Of a stretch of 64,000 nucleotides of DNA, positions 45,003 through 54,885 are shown piece by piece. Position 1 is the first letter of the stretch. Each line of letters opens with the position of its first letter. The stretch spans positions 930,001 through 994,000 of the forward strand of contig NC_014158.1 in assembly GCF_000092225.1 (NCBI RefSeq), written 5' to 3'. A model generated the notes under the pieces. That model searched no databases. It had not been told where the DNA came from and worked only from the letters and a program-made list of their open reading frames with translations. A program made the translations under genes and the position numbers. Source of the stretch: Tsukamurella paurometabola DSM 20162. Its GTDB lineage: Bacteria > Actinomycetota > Actinomycetes > Mycobacteriales > Mycobacteriaceae.

Positions 45003-46487
45003 TCAGTCCCGGGCGGCGTCTCGGGGCAACGTCCGCCCTCGGAAGAACGCGGGACGGTGTACGGCGCACGCGAGCATCAGGGGCACGCCGAGCACCAGCA
45101 TGCCCACACCGAGCACGAAGACTCCGCCGATCCCGCCGATCGTGGTGGAGCCGTAGTCGGGCGCGATCATATCGACCGCGCTCTGCCCGAACGCCCACAC
45201 CATCGTGAGACCGCCGAGCAGCGGGAAGATCAACCGCAGCACCACGTTCCGTACCGACCGGAACAGCGTCCGACGGAAGTACCAGACACACGCGAACGCA
45301 GTGATCGCGTAGTAGAAGGCCACCGCCAGCCCCAACGACGTGATCGAGTCCTCGAGCGCATTGCGGCTCACCAGCGACAGCGTGAGGTAGAACAGCAGTG
45401 CCGACGCGCCCATCACCACGGTGCCGAAGGACGGTGTCAGGTACTTCGGGTCGACTCGGGCGAACCGGTCGGGAACCGCCTTGTAGACGGCCATCGCGAG
45501 GGTCCCCCGGGCGGTGGGCAGCACCGTGGACTGTGTGGACGAGAGCGCCGAGATCGCGACGGTGAGCAGCAGCAACCCGGCGAGGACCGCCCCACCTACC
45601 GGCGCGCCCAGCACGGTGAGGACATCATCGCGATTCTCGGTGTTGTTCAAGCCGATCCCGGTGCTTCCGAAACCCGCGTAGGCCTGCACCGCCACGGCGA
45701 CCAGGACGTAGGTGCCCAGCAGTACCACCGTGGAGAGCACGGCGGCGCGTCCCGGTGTGCTGGCCGAGCCCTTCGTTTCTTCTCCCACCGCGAGGCAGGC
45801 GTCCCAGCCCCAGTACAGGAAGATGCACAGGATGACCGCCGCGGCGATCTGCGAGGCGCTCAGCCCGGCCGGGCTGAGCCACGACCAGCTGGGCCGCACG
45901 GCTTGGGCGCCGGCGCGGCCGGAGTACACCAGCACCAGCGCGGCGGCCGCCGCGAACACCAGCACCGCGAACTGCACCGCCATCAGGACGTTCTGCAGCC
46001 GTTCGGAGACGACGATGCCGCGGTAGCTGACCCAGGTCATGGCCACGATCAGCACACAGCCCAGACCGGTCACCAGCCAGCGTGAATCGGCGAGTTCGGG
46101 CACCCCGAGGAAGCGCATGAGGTAGACCCCGGAGATCTCGGCCACGTTCGCCAGCACGATGATCGCGGAGACCGCCAGACCCCAACCGCCCATCCACCCG
46201 ACCCACGGCCCGAAGGCCTTGCTGCCCCAGGTGAACGTGGTGCCGCAATCGGGTACGGCGTCGGCTAGTTCGCGGTACGCCACGGCCACCATGAGCATCG
46301 GAACGAAGGCCAGCGCGAACATCGCGGGTGATCGGTCGTGCACCGTGGCCACCACGTACCCGAGGGTGGCGGCCAGACTGTAGGCCGGTGCCGTCGACGA
46401 TAGGCCGATGGCCATGTTGCCCAGCAGGCCCAGTGAATCCGAGCGCAGCCCCTTCGGGGGGACCATCGAGGTCACCGGCGAGCCCAC
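45003..46487 (-). CDS. APC-family amino-acid/polyamine permease
   Basis: A 494-residue, 12-helix APC transporter (GLLGNMAIGLSSTAPAYSL, FTWGSKAFGPWVGWMGGWGL, SSTQSTVLPTARGTLAM). The opening SSTAPAYS resembles the actinobacterial amino-acid/polyamine group; the substrate is unknown. The GTG at 46487 directly follows the carboxypeptidase TAG with no gap, so the genes are co-transcribed. A start at the internal ATG 46466 (MVPPKG) is also possible. Confidence 0.86.
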   Translation of the reverse strand: MGSPVTSMVPPKGLRSDSLGLLGNMAIGLSSTAPAYSLAATLGYVVATVHDRSPAMFALAFVPMLMVAVAYRELADAVPDCGTTFTWGSKAFGPWVGWMGGWGLAVSAIIVLANVAEISGVYLMRFLGVPELADSRWLVTGLGCVLIVAMTWVSYRGIVVSERLQNVLMAVQFAVLVFAAAAALVLVYSGRAGAQAVRPSWSWLSPAGLSASQIAAAVILCIFLYWGWDACLAVGEETKGSASTPGRAAVLSTVVLLGTYVLVAVAVQAYAGFGSTGIGLNNTENRDDVLTVLGAPVGGAVLAGLLLLTVAISALSSTQSTVLPTARGTLAMAVYKAVPDRFARVDPKYLTPSFGTVVMGASALLFYLTLSLVSRNALEDSITSLGLAVAFYYAITAFACVWYFRRTLFRSVRNVVLRLIFPLLGGLTMVWAFGQSAVDMIAPDYGSTTIGGIGGVFVLGVGMLVLGVPLMLACAVHRPAFFRGRTLPRDAARD

Positions 46488-47786
46488 CTACCGCCCCCTG
46501 CTGGTGCGCATCGCGGCCGCGACCAGGACGCCGATCACGACGAGTCCGCCGAGGCCGATCGCGACGCGGGTGCCGGTACCCATACCGGGGGACGCCTCGA
46601 CGACGGGGTCGTCGGGACTCGCCGCGGGCGCCACGGCCCCGCCTCCTTCCGGTGCGACCAGGCTGCCGACGGACTTACCGCTCAGTGCCGCGCCGTAATC
46701 CAGTAGCCGGCGGAACTGGTCCCAGTAGGTGTTGCCGGTGTACGCCAGACCGAACAGCTGCACTACCACGTACCGCTTACCGTCGCGATCCACCGCGCCC
46801 ACGTAGGTTTTCTTCGCATCGTCGGTGTAGCCGTTCTTCCCGGCCACGGCACCGGGAACATCGGTGAGCATGCGGTTCTCGTTGATGATCGGATACGGCG
46901 CCACGGAGGTCGGTGCGGGCGGCGGCGTACCGCCCGGTGGCAGGGGAGTGGCCGGCCCCGTGGTCGGCACCGGGGGATGGCCCGGGAAGGTGATCTGCCG
47001 GGTCGACGCGATGTCGGTGAACCGCTTGTCGCGCAGGGCGTTCTGCAATATCAGGGCCAAGTCGTAGGGGCTGGTGGTCTGGCCGGGGCCGTCCAAGCCC
47101 GACGGGGTTATCGCACGGGTGTCCTTGGCCCCCAGTGACTTCGCGAGATCGTTCATCTTCGCTACGGCGGTGTCCACCCCGCCCAGTTGACGGGCGAGCG
47201 CGTGCGCGGTGTCGTTGCCGCTGATCAGCAGTAGCCCTTCGAGGAGTTGCCGCACGGTGTATCGGCCGCCGGGTGCGACCCCCGCAGCGTCGCCTTCCTG
47301 GGCCGCATCCTCGGCGGTGCCGGAGACGACGGTATCGAGGTTCAGCTCGCGCAGTGCCACCTGAGCGAGGAGCAGTTTGATGGTGCTGGCGGGCCGGTAC
47401 CGGCCGTGCGGGTCCTTTGCAGCCACCACGGTGCCGCTCGTGAGGTCGGCCACCAGCCAGCCCGCGGAGTCGATGCCCTGCGGGACCGGCGGCGCACCGT
47501 CGGGCACGACGAGCCCGCAGCCCGCGAGCCGGGCGCCGCCCACGGGCGGGGTCGGCACCGGCAGCGGCGCGGGAGCCTTCTGGCCGGGTTTGGGCACTTC
47601 GGAGGCGTCCACCGCAGGCGGCGCCACCTGCCTGTGCGGGCAGGTATCGGTGACCACGGTGCTCACGGCCGGGGTGGTGACACCGGGCGTCGGCGGCGGC
47701 GGTGGGGCGGCGGCGGCGAGGCCGGGCGCCGTGAGGCCCCCGACCAGGCAGGCGGCGAGCGCGCCCCGGAGAAGTCGAGCAGTCAT
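46488..47786 (-). CDS. dacB: D-alanyl-D-alanine carboxypeptidase (S11, DacB type)
   Basis: A 432-residue penicillin-binding protein that trims the terminal D-Ala of peptidoglycan stem peptides. Signal peptide (1-26), Pro-rich linker, catalytic domain with Ser134-x-x-Lys137 (ASTIK), SGN (189-191), and a C-terminal membrane anchor (405-425). The third motif reads KNG (317-319) instead of KTG, and a Pro-rich insertion (about 270-300) precedes it. TACGAT lies 8 nt before the ATG (leaderless type). The APC permease follows directly. Confidence 0.9.
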   Translation of the reverse strand: MTARLLRGALAACLVGGLTAPGLAAAAPPPPPTPGVTTPAVSTVVTDTCPHRQVAPPAVDASEVPKPGQKAPAPLPVPTPPVGGARLAGCGLVVPDGAPPVPQGIDSAGWLVADLTSGTVVAAKDPHGRYRPASTIKLLLAQVALRELNLDTVVSGTAEDAAQEGDAAGVAPGGRYTVRQLLEGLLLISGNDTAHALARQLGGVDTAVAKMNDLAKSLGAKDTRAITPSGLDGPGQTTSPYDLALILQNALRDKRFTDIASTRQITFPGHPPVPTTGPATPLPPGGTPPPAPTSVAPYPIINENRMLTDVPGAVAGKNGYTDDAKKTYVGAVDRDGKRYVVVQLFGLAYTGNTYWDQFRRLLDYGAALSGKSVGSLVAPEGGGAVAPAASPDDPVVEASPGMGTGTRVAIGLGGLVVIGVLVAAAMRTSRGR

Positions 47787-47814
47787 CGGCTCGAATCGTA
47801 TCCGCCCGCGCGGT

Positions 47815-48249
47815 TCAATCCTGCAAACGACGAAGCATGTCGCCGAGGCGCCGCAGATCCGCCGGGCTGAAGGCGCGCAGGGCCTCGGGCGCCGGATCCG
47901 GGGTGTCGGCGACCAGCGCGACCGCTGCGCGCCCGGTATCGGTGAGGGTCACCAGCTTCGACCGGCGATCGCAGGGGTCGGTCTCGCGGATCACCAGTCC
48001 GCGTGCCTCGAGGTCGTTGACGGTGACCGTGGCGGCGGGAGCATCCATCGTGGCGGCGTGTGCGAGCTGTTTGAGCGTCATCGGGCCCAACTTTGCGAGC
48101 CGGTTCAGCGCCCGGATCCTGCTGAACGGCAGGCCGGTCCGCTCGACGACGGTACGCCGCCAGGCATCGCGGCCGTCGAAGGCGATGCGGACCAGTTCGC
48201 CCCAGATCTCGTCGGGATCGGGTCCGGGAGTGCGCGGTTCAGCGGACAT
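47815..48249 (-). CDS. MarR-family transcriptional regulator
   Basis: A 144-residue MarR protein (LAKLGPMTLKQLAHAATMDA, LEARGLVIRETDPCDRRSK, the wing). It is the second gene after an MFS transporter, overlapping it by 11 bp, and is the likely repressor of that operon through the TACAAT/ATTGTA half-sites at 49615-49637. Confidence 0.9.
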   Translation of the reverse strand: MSAEPRTPGPDPDEIWGELVRIAFDGRDAWRRTVVERTGLPFSRIRALNRLAKLGPMTLKQLAHAATMDAPAATVTVNDLEARGLVIRETDPCDRRSKLVTLTDTGRAAVALVADTPDPAPEALRAFSPADLRRLGDMLRRLQD

Positions 48250-49615
48250 CGGCGGCCCGCCGGTCGTCGAGCAGCGGGGTGATGCGCTCCACGGAGCGCG
48301 CGGCGGCGGGGCCGGTGGAGATCACACCGAGTGCGAGGACGCAGGTGGTGGCACCGGCGATGATCCACCACAGCTGCGCGCCCGCGGAGATCCCGGCCAG
48401 GGCGACGCCGATGCTCACACCGACCTGGCGGCTGGTGGAGGCGAGCGCAGCCGCGGCGCCGGCGCGATCGAGCGGCATGCCGTTCACCGCTGAATTCGTG
48501 ATCGGTGCGTTGACCAGGCCGAATCCGCCGCCGAAGACCGCGAATGCGAACGCGATCAGGGGCAGCGGGGTGCCGGGATGCACAGCGGTCAGGGAGGCGG
48601 CACCGGTCGTCATCAGCACTCCGGCGCCCACCAGCGACGGTCGCGCGCCGAAAGTCGCCACCATCCGGCCGGAGACCGGCGAGCAGACGAGCACCGCGAG
48701 CGCCATCGGGAGGAACATCACGCCGGCCTGGACGGCGGAGAGGTGCCGCGTGTCCTGCAGGTAGATGGACATGGTGAACAGGAAAGCGCCGAATCCGGCG
48801 AACGCGCAGACCGCGGTGAGGGTGGCCGCCGAGAACGGGATGCTGCGGAAGAACCGGAGGTCGAGGAAGGGCGAGGGGTGACGGCGCTCGTGCAGCACGA
48901 AAGCGGCCAGTACCGCGGCGGTGCCCAGGAATACCAGCGGCTGCTCCTCGATCAGCCCGAACACCAGGCTGAATACCACCGCGACCGCCAGGACCAGTCC
49001 CATCGGATCGATACTCCGGATCCGTGCGGCCCGCGATTCCGGGACCACCAGGAAGGTCAGTCCGAGCGCGAGCGTGCAGATCGGGAGGTTGATCCAGAAC
49101 ACCGAACGCCAGCCGAGCGTCTCGATCAGCACACCGCCGACGAGCGGGCCCAGGGCGGTGGAGATGCCGACCACGGCGCCCCACACGCCGATCGCCCGGG
49201 CGCGCTCCACCCGGCCCGTGAAGGTGGCGGTGATGATCGACATGGCCACCGGGTTGAGCATGGAACCGCCGACGGCCTGGGTGAATCGGGCGGCGATGAG
49301 CACCTCGACGGTGGGGGCGAGGCTGCACAGCAGAGAGCCGACGGCGAAGGCCGCCAGGCCGATCCGGAACACCCGGCGGCGGCCGAAGCGGTCGGCTCCG
49401 GCGCCGGCCAGGACCAGCAGCCCGGCGAGGGTCAGGGTGTAGACGTCGACCACCCACTGGAGTTGTTGGACGGTGGCGGACATGTCGGTGCGGATCGACG
49501 GGAGTGCGACGTTGACGATGGTCGCGTCCATGGAGACGATCAAGAGGCTGAGGCTGCAGGTGAGCAGCACCAGCTGCTTGCGCCGCGAACTCAGCCCCGA
49601 GATCGTTGTAGACAT
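48239..49615 (-). CDS. MFS multidrug transporter (DHA2, 14-helix type)
   Basis: A 458-residue transporter with the DHA2 opening (SMDATIVNVALPSI, QWVVDVYTLTLAGLLVL) and GADRFGRRRVF motif A; relatives export drugs with proton exchange. The ATG at 49615 is preceded by TACAAT and exactly 6 nt, a leaderless promoter. A longer start (49636) would lie across it. It is divergent from a sucrase-ferredoxin-like gene with the mirror-image promoter. Followed by its MarR gene. Confidence 0.9.
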   Translation of the reverse strand: MSTTISGLSSRRKQLVLLTCSLSLLIVSMDATIVNVALPSIRTDMSATVQQLQWVVDVYTLTLAGLLVLAGAGADRFGRRRVFRIGLAAFAVGSLLCSLAPTVEVLIAARFTQAVGGSMLNPVAMSIITATFTGRVERARAIGVWGAVVGISTALGPLVGGVLIETLGWRSVFWINLPICTLALGLTFLVVPESRAARIRSIDPMGLVLAVAVVFSLVFGLIEEQPLVFLGTAAVLAAFVLHERRHPSPFLDLRFFRSIPFSAATLTAVCAFAGFGAFLFTMSIYLQDTRHLSAVQAGVMFLPMALAVLVCSPVSGRMVATFGARPSLVGAGVLMTTGAASLTAVHPGTPLPLIAFAFAVFGGGFGLVNAPITNSAVNGMPLDRAGAAAALASTSRQVGVSIGVALAGISAGAQLWWIIAGATTCVLALGVISTGPAAARSVERITPLLDDRRAADVR

Positions 49616-49637
49616 ACAATGATTGTAACCATACAAT
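49615..49637. promoter_or_regulatory. Overlapping divergent leaderless promoters and operator
   Basis: Three 6-bp half-sites in alternating orientation: TACAAT (49615-49620), ATTGTA (49622-49627), TACAAT (49632-49637). The middle one, read on the minus strand, is the -10 of the MFS gene (6 nt to its ATG). The right one is the -10 of the plus-strand gene (6 nt to its ATG at 49644). The perfect dyads they form suit MarR binding, which would block both promoters together. Confidence 0.75.
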
Positions 49638-49643
49638 TAATTC

Positions 49644-50585
49644 ATGCACCAGACTCCGCACTGCTCGGATTTCGTGGACGAGCCCCTGCCGGGCACTGCC
49701 ACCCAGGAACTGGGATGGCTGTGCATCGAGAACGATGCAGGCTGGGGTCGTGATCCGTTCTCCGGGGAGAACTTCGCGTCCGAGGTGGGCGCGGCGATCG
49801 AGCGTTTCGCCGAGGAGCGGGACCTGCGCGTATTGCTCATCCGGCGTCCCGGGCGCGCGGCGGGCGCGCGCGCCGCGCACCGGGTCTACGTGGCCCGCAG
49901 TGCTGCGGGAGAAACGGCGCTGCGCAGGTACGAGGTGGATGAGTACGCGCAGATCCCCTCGCTGCCCGTGGATGATCCGGCCGCGGGCGAACCCGCCGAG
50001 CCGATCGCGCTGGTGTGCACCAACGGCAAACGCGATGTGTGCTGCGCCGTCCGCGGCCGCCCGCTGGCCGCAGCCCTTGCGGCGGGCTACGCCGAACCGG
50101 TGGTGTGGGAGTGCTCGCACACCGGCGGCCACCGATTCGCTCCCGTGCTCATCGTGCTCCCCACCGGCTACACCTACGGTCGAGTGACCGAGGTCGAGGC
50201 CAGAGAGGTCTTCGATGCTGCGAGGGACGGTGTGGTTGCGACGGTCGGGCTCCGCGGCCGCTCGTCGACGCCACCGGTGGCGCAGGTGGCCGAGGTTGCG
50301 GTGCGTGAGTCGGTCCCGGCGTTCGGTCCCGATCTGGTGCGGGTCACCGTCGAATCCGGGGACGTGCCGAAACACGGTGCGGCGACCGGTCTCGCCACGG
50401 TGCGTCATCGCGACGGAAGGGTGTGGCGGGTGGCGGTGGCGGCCGACGAACTGGAGCCCCGTATCGCCTCCTGTGGCAAGTCGCCCTCGCCCGCGCGTGC
50501 CTGGCGGATCACGGAGATCGTGACGGAACCGGTGGCAGCGGACAGAAACTGTCACCAATTCGAGTCACACTTCGACCATGACTGA
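49644..50585 (+). CDS. Sucrase/ferredoxin-like protein
   Basis: A 313-residue protein of the Suc_Fer-like family: an N-terminal thioredoxin-like part with CSDF, and the cysteine block CTNGKRDVCCAVRGRP followed by WECSHTGGHRFAP. These resemble thioredoxin-like [2Fe-2S] ferredoxins, so an electron-transfer role is likely; the partner is unknown. It starts at an ATG 6 nt after TACAAT. The end overlaps the next gene by 8 bp. Confidence 0.87.
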   Translation: MHQTPHCSDFVDEPLPGTATQELGWLCIENDAGWGRDPFSGENFASEVGAAIERFAEERDLRVLLIRRPGRAAGARAAHRVYVARSAAGETALRRYEVDEYAQIPSLPVDDPAAGEPAEPIALVCTNGKRDVCCAVRGRPLAAALAAGYAEPVVWECSHTGGHRFAPVLIVLPTGYTYGRVTEVEAREVFDAARDGVVATVGLRGRSSTPPVAQVAEVAVRESVPAFGPDLVRVTVESGDVPKHGAATGLATVRHRDGRVWRVAVAADELEPRIASCGKSPSPARAWRITEIVTEPVAADRNCHQFESHFDHD

Positions 50586-51063
50586 GAACGCTCCTGAACC
50601 AGGCTCCTATGACGACCCGCAGATGCCCTGGAACACCCTGACCGAAGACACCATCGGCGACTGGAATGCCGGTGTGATCGCCGAGTTCCGCGCCAACGCG
50701 GGCGCGGTCGGCGGCGCGTACCAGGGTGGCACCCTGATCCTGCTGACCACCACCGGCGCCCGCTCCGGAAGGCCGCACACCGTTCCACTGGGCCCGCTGT
50801 ACCGAGGTGAGCAGATGTTCGTCAGCTCGTTCATCGAGCGGGCGTATCCAGCGTGGTGGCACAACGCGAAGAAACAACCGCGGGTCACCGTCGAGATCGG
50901 TGACCGCACGATGGCCGCCGTGGCGCGGGTGCTCGAGGGTGACGAGTACGACGAGTTCGCGGCGTGGGCGTTGGCCGACAGCCCCGATCTCGCGGCGTTC
51001 CAGGCGACCATCGACCGCCCGATCCCGCTCATGACCCTGGCCTTCGATGCGGGCGATTCGTGA
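50578..51063 (+). CDS. Deazaflavin (F420)-dependent nitroreductase-family protein
   Basis: A 161-residue split-barrel protein of the DDN family: TLILLTTTGARSGRPHTVPL and ERAYPAWWHNAKKQPRVTVE are typical. Family members reduce quinones or nitro compounds with F420H2 in actinobacteria. It overlaps the sucrase-ferredoxin gene by 8 bp, so a redox pair is made together. Confidence 0.88.
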   Translation: MTENAPEPGSYDDPQMPWNTLTEDTIGDWNAGVIAEFRANAGAVGGAYQGGTLILLTTTGARSGRPHTVPLGPLYRGEQMFVSSFIERAYPAWWHNAKKQPRVTVEIGDRTMAAVARVLEGDEYDEFAAWALADSPDLAAFQATIDRPIPLMTLAFDAGDS

Positions 51064-51077
51064 TGCTTCGTCCTAAT

Positions 51078-51093
51078 TAGTCCGCGCGGACTA
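51078..51093 (+). promoter_or_regulatory. PadR operator
   Basis: A perfect 16-bp palindrome TAGTCCGCGCGGACTA, 22 bp upstream of the -10-like TAGCTT (51115-51120) of the PadR gene. Its right half begins an 11-bp direct repeat, GCGGACTATTC (51086-51096) and GCGGAGTATTC (51100-51110), 14 bp apart. Autoregulation by PadR is the natural reading. Confidence 0.7.
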
Positions 51094-51127
51094 TTCCGTG
51101 CGGAGTATTCGTGCTAGCTTCTTCGGT

Positions 51128-51712
51128 GTGCTCAGCGGTTCCCCCAAGCGGCTCACCCCGCTCGGTATCGCGGCGCTCGCGCTGCTCACCGAGCGGGAGA
51201 TGCACCCCTACGAGATGTTCCAGACCCTGGCGGCGCGGCGCACCGATACAGTGGTCAAGCTCCGGCCTGGATCGCTCTATCACACTGTGAACCGGTTGGC
51301 GGAGAAGGGATTCGTGGAATCGGTGGGCACCGAGCGCGAGGGCAACCGGCCCGAGCGCACCACCTACCGGATCACCCGCGCCGGGCGATTCGTGCTGCGG
51401 GAGGAACTGGGCGAGGCCTTGGCGACGCCCGCGCGGGAGTATCCGGCGTTCCCGCTGGCGCTCTCCGAGGCGCACAACCTACCCGCGGACGACGTGGCAG
51501 CGCACTTACGTAGTCGCATCGCCGTCCTCCAGCGCGAGGCCGCGTCACTGCGCGCGATCCTGGCCGAGCTGACCGATCACCCTCGGGTGGTCCTCATCGA
51601 GGTCGAATACCTCGCCACGATGCGCGAGGCGGAGATCGCCTGGCTCACCGAACTCGTCGACGATGTCGACACCGGAACCCTGGAATGGAAGGTCACTTGT
51701 GACGACGACTGA
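51128..51712 (+). CDS. PadR-family transcriptional regulator
   Basis: A 194-residue PadR protein with N-terminal winged helix (GIAALALLTEREMHPYEMF, RPGSLYHTVNRLAEKGFV) and a C-terminal dimerisation helix region. PadR regulators often repress drug transporters; an MFS exporter follows with a 14-bp overlap. The GTG at 51128 has TAGCTT 7 nt upstream. A frame start at 51098 would lie inside the promoter. Confidence 0.92.
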   Translation: MLSGSPKRLTPLGIAALALLTEREMHPYEMFQTLAARRTDTVVKLRPGSLYHTVNRLAEKGFVESVGTEREGNRPERTTYRITRAGRFVLREELGEALATPAREYPAFPLALSEAHNLPADDVAAHLRSRIAVLQREAASLRAILAELTDHPRVVLIEVEYLATMREAEIAWLTELVDDVDTGTLEWKVTCDDD

Positions 51713-53234
51713 TGACCGCCCCGTCGGCGGTGGGCTCCCCGAGGACTACCGCCCGTGGCCCGCGTTGTGGGCCATGGTGATCGGGTTCTTCATGATCCTG
51801 GTCGACTCGACCATCGTGTCGGTGGCGACCGACTCGATCATGGTGGGCTTGGGCACCGATCTCAACAGCGTGGTGTGGGTGACCAGCGCCTACCTGCTGG
51901 CGTACGTGGTGCCGCTACTCGTAGCCGGCCGCCTGGGCGATATGTACGGGCCGAAGAACCTGTACCTGATCGGCCTGGTGATCTTCACCGCGGCATCGGC
52001 CTGGTGCGGCCTGTCGGGCACCGCCGGGATGCTGATCGCCGCCCGCGTGGTGCAGGGCTTCGGCGCCGCATTGATGACGCCGCAGACGATGGCCGTGATC
52101 ACCCGGACCTTCCCCGCGGACAAGCGCGGGAGCGCGATGGCGCTGTGGGGTTCGGTGGCCGGTGTCGCGATTCTGGTGGGCCCGCTCGCCGGAGGTGTGC
52201 TCGTCGATCGCCTGGGCTGGGAATGGGTGTTCTTCGTGAACGTTCCGGTCGGCGTGATCGCCTTCCTGCTCGCCGTGCGCCTGGTGCCCTCGTTGCCGAC
52301 GCACAAGCACCGCTTCGACATTCCGGGCATCGTGCTCAGTGCCGCCGGACTGTTCCTGCTCACGTTCGGCCTGCAGGAGGGGCAGAAGTACGACTGGGGC
52401 ACCATCTGGCACCTGGGACCGGTACCGATCGGCGTGTGGACCCTGATCATCGCGGGACTCGTCCTGCTGGCGGTGTTCGTCTGGTGGCAGGGGAGGGCTC
52501 CCGAGCCGTTGATGTCCCTGACGCTGTTCAAGGACCGCAATTTCTCCCTCGCCAATGTCGCCATCGCCACCATGGGATTCTCCGTGACCGGTATGTCGAT
52601 TCCGCTGATGCTCTTCGCGCAGAAGTCGATGGGGCTCACCCCCACCCGGTCGGCGCTGCTGCTGATTCCCCTGGCCGTGATCTCGGGTGGCCTGGCGCCC
52701 CTGTCCGGCAAGCTGATCGACCAGGTGCACCCGCGGTACCTGGCGGGCTTCGGCTTCGCCGCCAACTCGATCGCACTGTTCTGGCTCGGCGCCGTGGCCT
52801 CGCCGACGACGCCCGTCGTAGGGATCCTCGCGCCGATCGCGCTCATGGGCGTGGGTAATGCCTTCATCTGGGGCCCGCTCGCGACCACCGCCAACCGCAA
52901 TCTGCCCCTTGCTCTGGCGGGCGCCGGATCGGGCGTGTACAACATGACCCGTCAGGTGGGCGCGGTGCTCGGCAGTGCCTCGGTCGGGGTGCTCATGCAG
53001 AACCAGATCCAGGCCAAGCTCACTCCGGTCTTCCCGCCCGGGCAGGCGCCGTCGCAGGACGCGATAAGCGGCTCGGTGGGACCGTTGCCCGATTTCCTCA
53101 AGGGACCCTTCGCCGATGCGATGGGCAACAGCATCTATCTCCCGGCGACGGCGCTCATCTTCGGCTTCATCGCCGTGCTCTGCTTCGCCACCCCGGTGCA
53201 TCTGAGGAAGGATCAGCCCTCGACCTCGGCATGA
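51699..53234 (+). CDS. MFS multidrug transporter (DHA2/EmrB type)
   Basis: A 511-residue, 14-helix exporter (MILVDSTIVSVATDSI, WVTSAYLLAYVVPLLVAGRLGDMYGPKNLY). Relatives expel dyes and antibiotics. The GTG at 51699 follows GGAAGG 6 nt away and lies inside the end of the PadR gene, so repressor and transporter are translationally coupled. A bidirectional hairpin follows. Confidence 0.92.
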   Translation: MTTTDDRPVGGGLPEDYRPWPALWAMVIGFFMILVDSTIVSVATDSIMVGLGTDLNSVVWVTSAYLLAYVVPLLVAGRLGDMYGPKNLYLIGLVIFTAASAWCGLSGTAGMLIAARVVQGFGAALMTPQTMAVITRTFPADKRGSAMALWGSVAGVAILVGPLAGGVLVDRLGWEWVFFVNVPVGVIAFLLAVRLVPSLPTHKHRFDIPGIVLSAAGLFLLTFGLQEGQKYDWGTIWHLGPVPIGVWTLIIAGLVLLAVFVWWQGRAPEPLMSLTLFKDRNFSLANVAIATMGFSVTGMSIPLMLFAQKSMGLTPTRSALLLIPLAVISGGLAPLSGKLIDQVHPRYLAGFGFAANSIALFWLGAVASPTTPVVGILAPIALMGVGNAFIWGPLATTANRNLPLALAGAGSGVYNMTRQVGAVLGSASVGVLMQNQIQAKLTPVFPPGQAPSQDAISGSVGPLPDFLKGPFADAMGNSIYLPATALIFGFIAVLCFATPVHLRKDQPSTSA

Positions 53235-53240
53235 GCACGA

Positions 53241-53274
53241 TGCTGCGCCGCGCGCATCAGCGCACGGCGCAGCA
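53241..53274. terminator. Bidirectional terminator hairpin
   Basis: TGCTGCGCCG and CGGCGCAGCA form a perfect 10-bp stem, continued after one mismatch by GCGC-ATCA-GCGC. It lies 6 bp after the MFS stop and 20 bp from the stop of the convergent ABC permease gene. Confidence 0.75.
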
Positions 53275-53294
53275 GACCTCGGAGCGATTGCGGC

Positions 53295-54061
53295 TCAGCT
53301 GATCTTGCGGCGGTAGACCAGCATGGCGGCGGCGTAGGCCAGCACCAGGATGCCGGTGCACCAGGCCAGAGCCGATACCAGATCGGAGGTCACCACCGGC
53401 CGTTCGGCGAGCAGCGCGGAGATCGTGTTCACGATCGAAGTGACCGGCTGGTTCTCGGCGAAGGCGCGCACCGGGCCGGGCATCGTGTCGGTCGGCACGA
53501 ACGCGGAGCTGATGAAGGGCAGGAAGATCAGCGGGTAGGAGAAGCCGCTGGCCCCGTCGACGGTCTTCGCCGACAGACCGGCGATCACCGCGATCCAGGT
53601 GAGCGCCAGCGTGAACAGCGCGAGGATGCCGAACACCCCGAGCCATGCCAGCGGACCGGCGGACGAACGGAAGCCCATGAGCAGGGCGACGCCGATGATG
53701 ATCGCCACCGTGATGGCGTTGGCCACCATCGATGTGAGCACGTGCGCCCACAGCACCGACGAGCGGGCGATCGGCATCGACTGGAAGCGTTCAAAGATGC
53801 CGCCGTGCATATCGTTGAACATGCGCAGTGCGGTGTAGGCGATACCCGAGGCGATGGCCATGAGCAGGATGCCGGGCAGCAGGTAATTGACGTAGTTGGC
53901 CTCGCCCGTGCTGGTCTTGATCGCTCCGCCGAACACGTACACGAACAGCAGCATCATCGCGATCGGGGTGAGCGCGGTGGTGATGATGGTGTCCGCGCTC
54001 CGGGTGATGTGTTTGAGCGAGCGTCCCAGCAGGGCATGGGTATCGGAGACTGCGTGGGTGG

Positions 54062-54065
<4 letters not shown>
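53295..54065 (-). CDS. ABC-2 type permease (DrrB-like)
   Basis: A 256-residue permease of six helices of the ABC-2/daunorubicin-resistance type (YVNYLLPGILLMAIASG, RFQSMPIARSSVLW, FLPFISSAFVPTDTMPG). It pairs with the ATPase gene just upstream, overlapped by ATGA, to form an exporter of lipophilic compounds or lipids. The substrate is unknown. Confidence 0.92.
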
Positions 54066-54859
<794 letters not shown>

Positions 54860-54885
54860 GGGTTTCTCCTCGTCGGTGTGGCGCG

